Assembly: GCF_022760995.1 (NCBI RefSeq)
Contig: NZ_JAKWJO010000003.1
Location: 467,527-531,526, forward strand
Reading direction: 5' to 3'
Length of the DNA: 64,000 bases
Source: Dyella sedimenti
GTDB taxonomy: Bacteria; Pseudomonadota; Gammaproteobacteria; Xanthomonadales; Rhodanobacteraceae
Under the pieces are notes generated by a model, which was not told the DNA's origin, did no database searches, and was given only the letters and a program-made list of their open reading frames with translations. This document shows positions 50,126-59,457 of this stretch, one piece after another. Every line of letters begins with the position of its first letter. Within the stretch, counting starts at the first letter, position 1. The position numbers and the translations under genes were made by a program.

Positions 50126-52951
50126 TCACTTGCCGAAGTCGAAGCCGACCTCCAGGTACAGCGCACGGCCGAGCGCGTTGTAGTCGCCCTCGTCGTAGTA
50201 CGGCCAGTTGCCGTTGGTGATGTCCTTCGGCGGGCGCTTGTTGGCGATGTTGTTGACCACCAGCGAGATCGAGGTCATCGGGGTCACCTTGTAGTTCACG
50301 CTGCCATTGAAGGTGATCCACGGCCCGATGTTCTTCTCCGTGCCGATGGCGTTCCAGGTGCGGCCGTTGCGGATGCCGAACAGCGTGCTGCTCCACTTGC
50401 CGATGTTCCAGGTCACCGTGCCGGACACGCGGCTCTTGAACTCGTCGGAGTTGGCGCAGCACAGGTAGTTGATGGTCGGGTCGCCGGTCTTCTCCTGGTA
50501 GGTGTGCTTGAGCTCGTCGTAGTAGTCCAGCCCGAACTGGAAGCTGCCCAGCGAGGCCGTGGTCAGGTGGTAGTTCAAGGTGGACTGGATGCCGGTCTGG
50601 TATTCCGACGCTACGTTGATCGGATAGGTGTCCACCTCCTGCACGCCGCCCGGGTTCACCGGGTCGGTGGACGGCAGGCGCTTGACCTCGCCCAACACCT
50701 CGCGGCAGGTCGGCGAGTTGATGTCGTAGGCGGTCTGGCCGTTCTCCGAGGTGCCGAGGCGGCAGTCGGCCTCCTGCTCCAGGATCTCGTCGTTGCCCAG
50801 CGTCACCACCTCGTTGGAGATGCGGATGGCGTTGTAGTCCACCGACCAGCTCAGGTTGTTGTCCGGCGTGGACCAGACGAAGCCGTAGGTGAACGACTTG
50901 GCGGTGATGTCCTTCAGGCCGGTGTTGCCGGAGGACACCGCCAGCATCGAGGTGCCGGCCTGCGCGCAGTTGTCGTAGGTCTGCGAGTTGTAGCCCTGCT
51001 GGCGGCACTTGTAGTAGTCGGTGGACTGCGAGTACCCGCTGCTGCGCGAGGAGAACAGGTAGAACATGTCCGGCGCGCGGAACGCCGTGGCGTAGCTGCC
51101 GCGCAGCAGCAGCGTGTCGATCGGGCGGTATTCCAGGCCCAGCTTGTAGGTCGCCTTGCCGTTGCCGCCGCCCGCGTAGCTGTACTTGTCGTAGCGGCCG
51201 GACACGTTGGCGGTCAGCGTCTCCAGCAGCGGGACGCGCATCTCGCCGCCGAAGGCGTACTGGCTGCGCTTGCCCGCCGCCGCCGTGCTGCCGGTAACGC
51301 CGCGGAAGTAGCCCTCGTCGGCCAGCGGGCTGGCCGAGCGGTTGTCGAAGCGCTCGTTGCTGTTCTGCACGATGGCCGCGAAACCCACGTCACCGGCCGG
51401 CAGGGTGAACAGACTGGTGGTGTTGGTGGTGATGGTCTCGTTCTGCGTCCACGACATCGAGCTCGCGCGGTTGGTGGCGGTGAACTGGTTGTACTGGGCC
51501 TGCGTCAGCGGTTGATACAATCGATCTAAATTCGGGGCATAAATGGGATAGCCGTTGGCGTCGGTACCCAGCTGCGGCCCCAGGTAGTAGTTGTCGATGC
51601 CGTTGTTGGCCAGGAAGTCGGTGGACTTGCGCACCACGTTGGACTGCGAGCGGTTGTAGTAGGCGTCGTAGTCCCAGCTGGAACTGCCGATGCTGCCGCG
51701 CACGCCCAGGCTCACGTTGTAGCTGCGCGTGAACACGTGCTGGTCGGTGGCGTCGGCGCCCACTTCCTCCGGCGCGAAGATGCGCTGCCACTCCTCGTAC
51801 TGGCCGCTGGCCTGGTTATAGAAGGTCTGGTTCCAGAACGGGCTGCCGCCCACGTAGGTGGGATTGCTGAAGCTGTACAGCATGTCGGCGTACAGCTCGG
51901 TGCTGTCGTTGATGTGGTAGCGCGCGAACAGCGAGCCGTTGGCGTCGGTGCTCTGGTTGGCCAGGGTGGCGAAGCTGACGTTCTCCGGACTGCCGCAGTA
52001 ATAGCCCAGGCTGGAGCCGGCGCGGTAACTGTAGGACGTGCTGCCGTGGTACAGGTAGCTCAGCGGCGCGCAGGTGGCCGCGCCCGGGTCGATGTAGTGC
52101 GCGTTGTCGCCCGCGGCCATGCGCAGGAAGGTGCGTGAGTTGACCGCGCCCTTGCCGGTCGGGTCGTCGTCATAGGAATCGATGTAGCTGCGCTGGTAGG
52201 CCCAGATCGGGTTTTCCTTGGACAGCTGGATGCCGCCGCTCAGCTCGAAGTCGCCCCACTGGTGGCCGGAGCTGACCTGCAGGCGCTTGCTGGCACCGCC
52301 GCCGTCGCTGTAGTCGCCGTAGCGCAGCGAGACGTGTGTTCCCTCAATGTGGTCCTTCAGCACGATGTTCACCACGCCGGCGATGGCCGCCGAGCCGTAG
52401 ATCGAGGACTGGCCGCCGGTCAGCACGTCGATGTGGTCGATCAGGCCCACCGGGATGTTGGCGATGTCGGTGATGTTGTTGTTGCCGTTGTAGGCCAATG
52501 GGTAGCTCGCCATGGGCCGGCCGTTGAGCAGGGTGAGCGTGAAGCTCGGGCTCAGGCCGAACAGGCTGATGGTCTTGGCGCCCGGCGTGTAGCCGCCGGT
52601 GAACTGCGGGTCCTGCACCGAGCCGTTGGCGATCGGCAGCGCGCGCAGGGCCTCGAAGGTATCGGCGAAGCCCTGGCGGTCGATGTCCTTGGCGGTGATC
52701 GTGGTCACCGGCGAGGGACCCTCGATCTGCGCGCGCGGGATCAGCGATCCGGTGACCTGCATCACCTCCAGCTTCTTGGCCTTTTCCTGCTTGGCCGCGT
52801 CCGAATCATCGGCATGGGTGTCTTGCGACGAGGCCGCCTGCGTCTGGGCGGGTGGATCCACCGGCGCTGCGTCCACGCCGCCGGCGAAGGCGCGCGTGAT
52901 CGAGAGTGCCAGCAGAGACAGCGTACATGCACCAGCAAAAGTCGGTTTCAT
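50126..52951 (-). CDS. TonB-dependent receptor of the GH92 locus
   Basis: A 941-residue receptor: signal peptide (TFAGACTLSLLALSITRAFA), a charged linker with KKLEVMQVTGS, plug (about 70-210; IPRAQIEGPSPVTTITAKDI, LLNGRPMASYPL, DVLTGGQSSIYGSAAIAGVVN), then a large barrel ending LYLEVGFDFGK. It lacks an iron-receptor signature; the class is common in xanthomonads for oligosaccharide uptake. It follows the second GH92 gene by 158 bases on the same strand, so it is predicted to import mannose-containing glycans released by these enzymes. Residues in the PIYAPNLDRLYQP stretch use rare AT-rich codons (51505-51550). Confidence 0.82.
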   Translation of the reverse strand: MKPTFAGACTLSLLALSITRAFAGGVDAAPVDPPAQTQAASSQDTHADDSDAAKQEKAKKLEVMQVTGSLIPRAQIEGPSPVTTITAKDIDRQGFADTFEALRALPIANGSVQDPQFTGGYTPGAKTISLFGLSPSFTLTLLNGRPMASYPLAYNGNNNITDIANIPVGLIDHIDVLTGGQSSIYGSAAIAGVVNIVLKDHIEGTHVSLRYGDYSDGGGASKRLQVSSGHQWGDFELSGGIQLSKENPIWAYQRSYIDSYDDDPTGKGAVNSRTFLRMAAGDNAHYIDPGAATCAPLSYLYHGSTSYSYRAGSSLGYYCGSPENVSFATLANQSTDANGSLFARYHINDSTELYADMLYSFSNPTYVGGSPFWNQTFYNQASGQYEEWQRIFAPEEVGADATDQHVFTRSYNVSLGVRGSIGSSSWDYDAYYNRSQSNVVRKSTDFLANNGIDNYYLGPQLGTDANGYPIYAPNLDRLYQPLTQAQYNQFTATNRASSMSWTQNETITTNTTSLFTLPAGDVGFAAIVQNSNERFDNRSASPLADEGYFRGVTGSTAAAGKRSQYAFGGEMRVPLLETLTANVSGRYDKYSYAGGGNGKATYKLGLEYRPIDTLLLRGSYATAFRAPDMFYLFSSRSSGYSQSTDYYKCRQQGYNSQTYDNCAQAGTSMLAVSSGNTGLKDITAKSFTYGFVWSTPDNNLSWSVDYNAIRISNEVVTLGNDEILEQEADCRLGTSENGQTAYDINSPTCREVLGEVKRLPSTDPVNPGGVQEVDTYPINVASEYQTGIQSTLNYHLTTASLGSFQFGLDYYDELKHTYQEKTGDPTINYLCCANSDEFKSRVSGTVTWNIGKWSSTLFGIRNGRTWNAIGTEKNIGPWITFNGSVNYKVTPMTSISLVVNNIANKRPPKDITNGNWPYYDEGDYNALGRALYLEVGFDFGK
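51520..51534. repeat. 15-base copy of the GH92 operator inside the receptor gene
   Basis: ATCGATCTAAATTCG here is identical to 59066-59080, part of the operator upstream of the GH92 genes. The full 16-base window matches the palindrome at 12 of 16 positions. It lies in a run of rare codons (TTA, CGA, TTG, CAA). Confidence 0.5.
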
Positions 52952-53109
52952 AGAGCAACGTTTCTCCCCAAGGTTGACTTACCCCACTGCCGCGTCGCGG
53001 CAGTCCTGCACAGACTCAAGCGCAACGACCTGCCCCCGGATGAGGGCAAACACCTCCCCTACCGCAGGTGGCGAGCACCTGCGGCCAGTGTGTTCCGCGT
53101 TGAATCAAC

Positions 53110-56100
53110 TCATTGCCCGGTTGCGATCCCGAGCCATTCGATCTCCGCCAGGTTCACCGCGTGTCCGGCCCCATCCGGAACGACGCGCCAGCGGTAATGC
53201 GTGTACTGTCCCGGCTTGGCGATGGCGAAGGCACGCGTCTGCCGGCGCCACGGGAACCGCTCGCCCTGGCGGCGATCGAGCACGGTCCAATGGACGCCGT
53301 CGGCGGAGCCTTCCACCACCCAGTCCGAGGGATCACCTCCCGGCTGCGCGCCGGAAGTCAGTGTGTACATGGCCACCGCCTGCGCGGTCGCGAAGGTCGC
53401 GGCGGTCTCGCGCAGCGTGGCCTCGGTGTCGGAGCTGTCGTCGCTGACCGCGGCATGCGCCTGCGCCTTGCCATCCACGCTGACCTGCGCGTGCAGGGCA
53501 TCGGCCAGGTCCACCAGCGGCTGCGGCTTGCCGCCGTCCGGCGTCAGCGAAGGCAAGCGTTCGTTGGGCGCCGAGCCCCACGCGGAGGGCTGCGGCCCCA
53601 TGGTGAACACCAGCTCGGCGCCGGCCGCCAGGTCGGCATGGGCCAGCCAGTCCTTGTCGTAGGGCTGGCCATTGAGCGTCACGGACTGGATGTAGCGGTT
53701 GCGGTCGCTCACCCCGGGCGCGCGGATGTCCAGCGTGCGGCCGTTCTCCAGATGGATGACCATGCGCGGGAAGTACGGCGCGCCGATGGCGTAGGTGGGC
53801 GTGCCCATGCGCAGCGGGTAGAAGCCCGCCGCGCTGAACAGCCACCAGCCGGACATCTCGCCGTTGTCCTCGTCGCCGGGATAGCCCTGGCCGATCTCGC
53901 TGCCCACGTACAGGCGCGACAGCGCGTCGCGCACCTTGTCCTGGGTCTTCCAGGGCTGGCCGACCAGGTCGTACATGTACAGGATATGGTGGGACGGCTG
54001 GTTGCTGTGGCCGTACTGGCCCATGCGCACGTCGCGCGCCTCCAGCATCTCGTGGATGACGCCGCCGTAGGCGCCGGTGTGGAAGTCCGTGCCGGCGGCG
54101 AAGAACGCATCGAGCTTGCGCGCCAGGCCCTCGGTGCCACCGTACAGGCTGGCCAGCCCCTGGGCGTCCTGCACGCCCTCGAACGCCATGTTCCAGGCAT
54201 TGGTCTCGGTATAGTCGCCGCCCCAGGCCCGCGGGTCGAAGGAGGCGGCGTCCGTGCGCCAGCCGCCCTCGGGCGTGCGGCCGACGAAGAAGCCGACCTG
54301 CGGATCGAACAGGTTGACATAGCCCTGCGCGCGGCTGTGGAAATAGCGCGCGTCGTCGGCATAGTGCGCCGCGTACGGATCGTCCGCCGCATGATCGGCG
54401 GCGAGCTGCTGCGCCAGCTCGCCGATGCCGAAGTCGTTGAGATAGCCGGCCATCGACCACGACAGCCCCTCGTCGGTGCCGTTGTCCACGTAGCCGCGGA
54501 ACACCGAGCGCGCCAGCCCCTTGCGGCCGGCGCCGGGCACGTCGCTGATTACCGTCGCGTCCTTCAGCGCGGCCTGGTAGAACGAGCGCACGTCGAAGTT
54601 GCGCACGCCCTTGTTCCACGCATCGGCGAAGGCCACGTCGGCGCTGGTGCCTACCATCAGGTCGGCGTAGCCGGGCGAGGACCAGCGGGCGATCCAGCCG
54701 CCATCGCGGTACTGCTGCACGAAGCCGTCGATCATTTCGCCAGCCAGCGTCGGCGTCAGCAGCACGTAGGCCGGCCATGCCGTGCGGTAGGTGTCCCACA
54801 GGCCGTTGTTGACGTAGGGCTTGCCCGGCAGCACGCGCGCGCCGGTCTGGTTGGGCGTGTTGTCGCCGGCCGGCGCGGAGAACGGGCTGGCGTAGCGGAA
54901 GTCCGGCTGCGCCACCGTGCCCACGTTCTCGAAGGCCTCGTTCGGATAGAGCGACAGGCGATACAGGTTGGAATACAGCACGGTCTTGTCGGCGGCATTC
55001 GCCCCCGGCAGTTCCACCTTGCCCAGCAGTTCGTCCCAGCGCGCGGCGGCGCGGGCCTGCACGGTGTCGAAGGTGTCGTCGTCGGCGATTTCCTGCGCGA
55101 GGTTGCGCTTGGCCTGCTCCAGGCTGATCAGCGAGGTGGCGATGCGCATCGTCACCGTCCGCTCCTTGCCGGTGTCGAAGCCGAACCAGCCGGCGACGTG
55201 CTCGCGGACCTGGCCCGGGTAGCGGCCGCTCTCCGTCACGGGGCGGTCGAAGGTGGCGTAAAAGAACAACCGCGTCGCGCCGGTGGAAAGCCGGCTGGCC
55301 ACATCGGAATAACCACTGAGACTCGCATGGGAGGGGTCGAGCGTCAGGCCACCATGGTCGTCGCGGTTGTCGAAAACGAGCTGCGAGCGCTTGCCCGCGA
55401 AGGTGAAGCGCATCATCGCCGCGTGGTCGGTCGGCGTCATCGCCGCGACGATGCCGTTGTCCAGGCGCACCTGGTACAGGTCGGCCCGTGCGATTTCCTG
55501 GCCGTGCGAGAAGCCCAGCGAGCGCGCCGCGCGGTCCAGCGGCGGCGCGCCATTGGCCACCGCGGCGGGCATCACCTGGAAGGTCTGGCGGTCGCCCATC
55601 CACGGGCTGGGCTCGTGGCTGAGCGCCAGGGCCTGCAGGCGCGGGCGGTTGTCGTCGCCGTTGCGCTCCTGGTACTGGTAGATCCAGTCCGAGCCGGCGC
55701 TGGTGGTCGGCGTCCAGAAATTGAAGCCGTGCGGCCAGGCCACCGCCGGGAAATTGTTGCCGCGCGAGAAATGCCCGTTGGCATAGGTGCCGCGCCGCGT
55801 CTCCACAAAGGCATGCGGCGGCGCCTCCGCGCTGGCCGGCGCGCGTTCGAGCAAGTGCACGTCGTCGAGATAGCCGTGGAAGGCTGCGCTGCCGGCGGGC
55901 GCGGCTTCCGCAAGTTCGATGGCGACCACGGTGCGCCCCGCCGCCACCGCGCCCACGTCCACGTCGATGGCATTCCACTGGTTGTCGTGCAGGATGCGCG
56001 CCCCGCCCTGCGCGCCCGCCTCGGCGCGCACGCGGTGCTGGTCCAGCGCATCCAGTGCGGACAGGCGCGTGCCGTCGGCGAACACCAGGTCCAGCGCGAC

Positions 56101-56538
56101 GTACTGGGCCGCGCCCCGGGCTTCACCGGCGCCGTCCGGGAACAGGCGGTAGTCCAGGTGCGTATCCGCCTTCACTGGATGCTTCAGGCGGAACAGCACC
56201 AGGCGGCGCGTACCGTCGGAAGCCACCGCCTCGGCGTCGTAGCGCAGGGCGTGCGTGCCGGTGAAACCGACGCCCGGCTTGGAGGTGAGGGATTCCTCCT
56301 TGCCGGGGCCGGGTACCACTTGCACGCGCCATCCGGCCACGCCGTCCTGCGCGGGCACCGGCTGGCCGGTTTCGAACGAGGAGGCGAAGGCCGGCGCCGG
56401 CGCGGCACTGGCTGCCGCAACCGGCAGGCCCGCGGCCACGGTCAGGCAGGCCGCCGCCCACGCGACGGAGAGATGCCTGCGGCCGGGCGTCCACGTCCTC
56501 GCCCCGGCCGCTTCCGGCCTAGTCTTGTTGCCCATCAT
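53110..56538 (-). CDS. GH92 alpha-mannosidase with N- and C-terminal beta-sandwich modules
   Basis: A 1142-residue exported enzyme. Signal peptide to about residue 45; residues 50-225 a carbohydrate-binding-like beta-sandwich (DYRLFPDG, YVALDLVFADG, YLDDVHLLE); GH92 region about 235-985 with NNGLWDTYRTAWP, GYPGDEDNGEMSGWWLFSAAGFYP (calcium/catalytic Glu-Asp region) and GHSNQPSHHILYMYD; and about 1000-1142 an F5/8 type C (CBM32-like) domain. GH92 enzymes are Ca-dependent inverting exo-alpha-mannosidases, mostly 1,2-linked. Start at 56538 with GGGGAGG upstream. Downstream of the second GH92 gene in the same operon; the modules suggest surface or periplasmic action on N-glycan or mannan chains. 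Confidence 0.88.
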   Translation of the reverse strand: MMGNKTRPEAAGARTWTPGRRHLSVAWAAACLTVAAGLPVAAASAAPAPAFASSFETGQPVPAQDGVAGWRVQVVPGPGKEESLTSKPGVGFTGTHALRYDAEAVASDGTRRLVLFRLKHPVKADTHLDYRLFPDGAGEARGAAQYVALDLVFADGTRLSALDALDQHRVRAEAGAQGGARILHDNQWNAIDVDVGAVAAGRTVVAIELAEAAPAGSAAFHGYLDDVHLLERAPASAEAPPHAFVETRRGTYANGHFSRGNNFPAVAWPHGFNFWTPTTSAGSDWIYQYQERNGDDNRPRLQALALSHEPSPWMGDRQTFQVMPAAVANGAPPLDRAARSLGFSHGQEIARADLYQVRLDNGIVAAMTPTDHAAMMRFTFAGKRSQLVFDNRDDHGGLTLDPSHASLSGYSDVASRLSTGATRLFFYATFDRPVTESGRYPGQVREHVAGWFGFDTGKERTVTMRIATSLISLEQAKRNLAQEIADDDTFDTVQARAAARWDELLGKVELPGANAADKTVLYSNLYRLSLYPNEAFENVGTVAQPDFRYASPFSAPAGDNTPNQTGARVLPGKPYVNNGLWDTYRTAWPAYVLLTPTLAGEMIDGFVQQYRDGGWIARWSSPGYADLMVGTSADVAFADAWNKGVRNFDVRSFYQAALKDATVISDVPGAGRKGLARSVFRGYVDNGTDEGLSWSMAGYLNDFGIGELAQQLAADHAADDPYAAHYADDARYFHSRAQGYVNLFDPQVGFFVGRTPEGGWRTDAASFDPRAWGGDYTETNAWNMAFEGVQDAQGLASLYGGTEGLARKLDAFFAAGTDFHTGAYGGVIHEMLEARDVRMGQYGHSNQPSHHILYMYDLVGQPWKTQDKVRDALSRLYVGSEIGQGYPGDEDNGEMSGWWLFSAAGFYPLRMGTPTYAIGAPYFPRMVIHLENGRTLDIRAPGVSDRNRYIQSVTLNGQPYDKDWLAHADLAAGAELVFTMGPQPSAWGSAPNERLPSLTPDGGKPQPLVDLADALHAQVSVDGKAQAHAAVSDDSSDTEATLRETAATFATAQAVAMYTLTSGAQPGGDPSDWVVEGSADGVHWTVLDRRQGERFPWRRQTRAFAIAKPGQYTHYRWRVVPDGAGHAVNLAEIEWLGIATGQ

Positions 56539-56598
56539 CGCCCTGCCTCCCCAGACTGCACGATCAAGCGTTGTCGGTATGTTCCGTCGAAAACCCGC

Positions 56599-59013
56599 TC
56601 AGGACTGCGGCGGGAACGACGGCGGCGCCTTGGCGACATCGCTGCCCCACGCCGTATCCGGCGTGGTGCGCAGGTCGAAGTCCAGGTGGCCGCCCTTGGT
56701 GGCGAAGCTGGCCGGCAGCCAGGGCTGGTCGTGCGGCTTGCCGTCGACCGACAGGGCGTGCACGAACGGCGCGTCGCTGGCGGCGGCCGGGGCATCGATC
56801 ACCACGTCGTCGCCGGCCCGGCGCACCACGGCATGCGGGAACAGCGGGCTGCCCAGCACCAGCTCGGCGCGGCCGGGGATCGCCGGGTACATGCCGAGCG
56901 CCGACCACACGTACCAGGAGGACATCTCGCCCAGATCGTCGTTGCCCGGGATGCCTTCCGGCGCGTTCTTCCAGATGGTGTTGAGCACCACGCGCACCGC
57001 TTCCTGGGTCTTGCCCGGCTGGCCGGCGAAGGCGTACAGCCATGGCGTGCCGATCGACGGCTCGTTGTCCAGTTCCGCGTGCAGCGGGCCCGCGCCGGTC
57101 AGCGCCCAATGGCCCTGCGCGTCGTGGAAGAAGCGGTCCAGCCGCGCCACCGCCTTGTCGCGGCCGCCGAGCTGCTCGAACAGCCCATGCACGTCGAACG
57201 GCACCATCCACAGGTACACCGCCGCGCTGGCCTCCACGAAGCCGTCGTCGGTATCCGGCGTGAAGGCCGGCCAGCTGCCGTCCTCGTTGCGGTTCTGGAT
57301 GTAGCCGCCCTCCGGTGCCGCCTTCGGGTTAAACAGGTTGCGCCAGTAGCCGGCGCGGGCAAGGAAACGGCGCTCGCCCTCCGTGTCGCCCACCCGCGCG
57401 GCGAGCTGGGACAGCGCGAAGTCGGCGGTCACGTCCTCCAGCGTCTCGGCGGCGCCGCCCCAGGCATGCGACTTGGTGGCGATGTAGTGCAGCTTCAGCC
57501 ACTGGTCGAGCGAGGGACGCTGGCCCACGCATTCCACGTTGCAGCCGTCGTCGGACAGGTCGTTCGCGGTCGGCTCAGTGGCCGCCTTAACCAGCGAGGC
57601 GTAGGCGCCGCGCAGGTCGAAGTCATGCCCACCGAAGGCATCGATGGCCGCCAGCGACGGCACCGCCGGGTCACCGCTCATCACGTGCGTGCCGCCGCTG
57701 TTGTGCGTCCAGCGGTCCCATTCGCCATGGTTCTGCTGCGCCTGGTTATAGAGCGACTGCGCGATGTCGCTGCCCACCTTCGGATAGAGCCAGGTCAGCA
57801 ACTGCAGCTGCGAACGATAGATGTCCCAGCCGGAGAAGTTGGCGTACTGCACCTGCTGACGGCCATCGACGCGATGCGTCTTGCCGTCGAAGCCCAGGTA
57901 CTCGCCGTTGACGTCGCTGTAGATGTTGGGATGCAGCAGCGAGTGGTAGAGCGCGGTGTAGAAGGTAGTGCGCTGCTCTGCCGTACCGCCCTGGATGACG
58001 ATCTTGCCGAGCGCGTCGTTCCACGCCTCGCGGTTGCGCGCATGCACTTGGGCCAGCGTGGCGCCCCTGGCGATCTCGGCATCCAGGTTGGCCTGCGCAT
58101 TGGCCAGGCTCACGTAGGAAATGCCCACGCGGACCTGCACCGTGCCGCCGGCCGGACCGAAGTCCAGCCACACGCCCGAGCCCTTGCCGGCATCCGGGAA
58201 GCCCTTGGCGCCATAGCCGGTGCCGCCGCGCGCCGAGGTGTGCCCGGGCTGCACGGCGGCATCCTGCCAGGCGCCGGTGCCGGCGAAGGCGTGGTCGAAC
58301 TCCGCCACGAAGTACAGGGTGTAGTAGCTGCGCTGGTCGGCCTTGGCCAGGTAGCCGCAGAAGTTGCCGCTGGTGACCGAGCCGCGCACCGTGCGCGAGG
58401 CCTTGTCGACCGTAACGTTGGCGTCGCTGCTGCCCAGCTCCGAGTCAGAGGCGCGGATCAGCAGGTTGGCCGGCTTGCCCGCCGGAAAACTGAAGCTCGC
58501 CATGCCGCTGCGGGTAGCCGCCGCCAGTTCCACGCCCACGCCGTTGGCCAGGCGCACGCGGTAGTCGCCGACCTTGGCCTGCTCGTCGGCATGGGTGAAA
58601 TCGCTGGCATACACGGCATCGGTCGCGTCCGCCGAGGGCGAACTGGTCACCGCCGTGGTCACCGGCATGAACGGCACGTCGCCACTGGCGCCCGCGCAGC
58701 CCGCGCCGGAAAGATGGGTCAGGCTGAAGCCGCGGATGCGCGTGGCGTCGTACTGGTAGCCGCTCGGCGAGGCGGTGTGCGTGTGCTTGCCGCGCGTGTT
58801 CTCCGGGCTCCACTGCAGCATGCCGAACGGCATGACCACGCCCGGATAGGTGTTGCCGCCATGGCGGCTGCCGATCAGCGGGTTGACCTCGTCGGCCGGC
58901 TGCGTCGCCTCGCCCGCCAGCAGCGGCGTGGCGAGGACCAGGGTCGTCCCGGCCAACAGGACCGCGATCGCCCAGCGACTTGCACGTGCCGATACAAACT
59001 TGCCCTGGCTCAT
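56599..59013 (-). CDS. GH92 alpha-mannosidase
   Basis: An 804-residue exported enzyme: signal peptide (WAIAVLLAGTTLVLATPLLA), then a GH92 protein without accessory modules: EVNPLIGSRHGGNTYPGVVMPFGM, FSLTHLSGAGCAGASGDVPF, NFSGWDIYRSQLQLL, and GIPGNDDLGEMSSWYVWSALGMYP, the signature calcium-binding/catalytic stretch. First gene of the GH92-GH92-receptor unit, 60 bases before the next gene. ATG 59013 with GGGGAGA upstream; the 16-bp palindrome at 59061-59076 lies 48 bases further upstream and should control it. Confidence 0.9.
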   Translation of the reverse strand: MSQGKFVSARASRWAIAVLLAGTTLVLATPLLAGEATQPADEVNPLIGSRHGGNTYPGVVMPFGMLQWSPENTRGKHTHTASPSGYQYDATRIRGFSLTHLSGAGCAGASGDVPFMPVTTAVTSSPSADATDAVYASDFTHADEQAKVGDYRVRLANGVGVELAAATRSGMASFSFPAGKPANLLIRASDSELGSSDANVTVDKASRTVRGSVTSGNFCGYLAKADQRSYYTLYFVAEFDHAFAGTGAWQDAAVQPGHTSARGGTGYGAKGFPDAGKGSGVWLDFGPAGGTVQVRVGISYVSLANAQANLDAEIARGATLAQVHARNREAWNDALGKIVIQGGTAEQRTTFYTALYHSLLHPNIYSDVNGEYLGFDGKTHRVDGRQQVQYANFSGWDIYRSQLQLLTWLYPKVGSDIAQSLYNQAQQNHGEWDRWTHNSGGTHVMSGDPAVPSLAAIDAFGGHDFDLRGAYASLVKAATEPTANDLSDDGCNVECVGQRPSLDQWLKLHYIATKSHAWGGAAETLEDVTADFALSQLAARVGDTEGERRFLARAGYWRNLFNPKAAPEGGYIQNRNEDGSWPAFTPDTDDGFVEASAAVYLWMVPFDVHGLFEQLGGRDKAVARLDRFFHDAQGHWALTGAGPLHAELDNEPSIGTPWLYAFAGQPGKTQEAVRVVLNTIWKNAPEGIPGNDDLGEMSSWYVWSALGMYPAIPGRAELVLGSPLFPHAVVRRAGDDVVIDAPAAASDAPFVHALSVDGKPHDQPWLPASFATKGGHLDFDLRTTPDTAWGSDVAKAPPSFPPQS

Positions 59014-59060
59014 TTCTTCTGTCTCCCCTCGGCCATCGGACATCGATGGTTTTTACGCTA

Positions 59061-59076
59061 TTTAGATCGATCTAAA
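59061..59076. promoter_or_regulatory. Perfect palindrome TTTAGATCGATCTAAA, LacI-type operator
   Basis: Sixteen-base perfect inverted repeat with a central CG, the hallmark of LacI/GalR-family operators, 48 bases upstream of the GH92 start. AT-rich against the local background. The regulator gene is not in the window. Confidence 0.65.
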
Positions 59077-59457
59077 TTCGTGCCCTGAAAAAAAGGCGTG
59101 CAGCCCATGGTTGAAGCGAACCTGATGATCGCAAGAAAAGCTGCCGGTCCCCGGCGGGTCAACTCTACCCGGCAATCGTCCCCGAAGCTTGCTGCAATGC
59201 GGAACGGTACGCAAGAGCCTGTTCCCTCCCCGTCGCGCAGCCGTCCCGGACACCACGCCGCATGTGTCTTGCCCATGGGTTTCACGCCGCTACTCCAGGG
59301 CTTCTGGCAACTTCGCAAGCTGGATCGGATCCATGGCGCCATGGCGGTCCATCCATAGCCAATCTCAATGGCGTTCATGTTAACAATCAATTGGCCCTAT
59401 CAGCGCAAAAGCTTTACGCTTTGGACTCCACCAACCACAACCAACGGAAAAACAACG
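59077..59457. other. Intergenic region before ahpC
   Basis: No gene is visible in these 381 bases. It should hold the minus-strand GH92 promoter at the left end and the ahpC promoter at the right. Candidate ahpC elements are TTGGCC (59391-59396) and TACGCT (59415-59420), spaced by 18. Confidence 0.55.
59355..59391 (+). promoter_or_regulatory. OxyR-like site before ahpC
   Basis: ATAG-N7-CAAT-N7-ATGT-N7-CAAT: four tetrads at the 11-base spacing of the OxyR motif ATAG/CTAT, matching 12 of 16 positions and abutting the candidate -35. OxyR control of ahpC is common; this exact site is tentative. Confidence 0.35.

Noticed and set aside
50126..52951. Second iron/heme receptor of the Fur regulon
   Set aside because: It lies on the far side of the Fur box and is read toward it; its upstream neighbours are GH92 genes and it lacks the heme-receptor box.
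53113..59088. A nearly 2000-codon open frame on the plus strand
   Set aside because: It is antisense to two clear GH92 genes and the translation is Arg/Ala/Val/His low-complexity sequence typical of GC-rich shadow frames.
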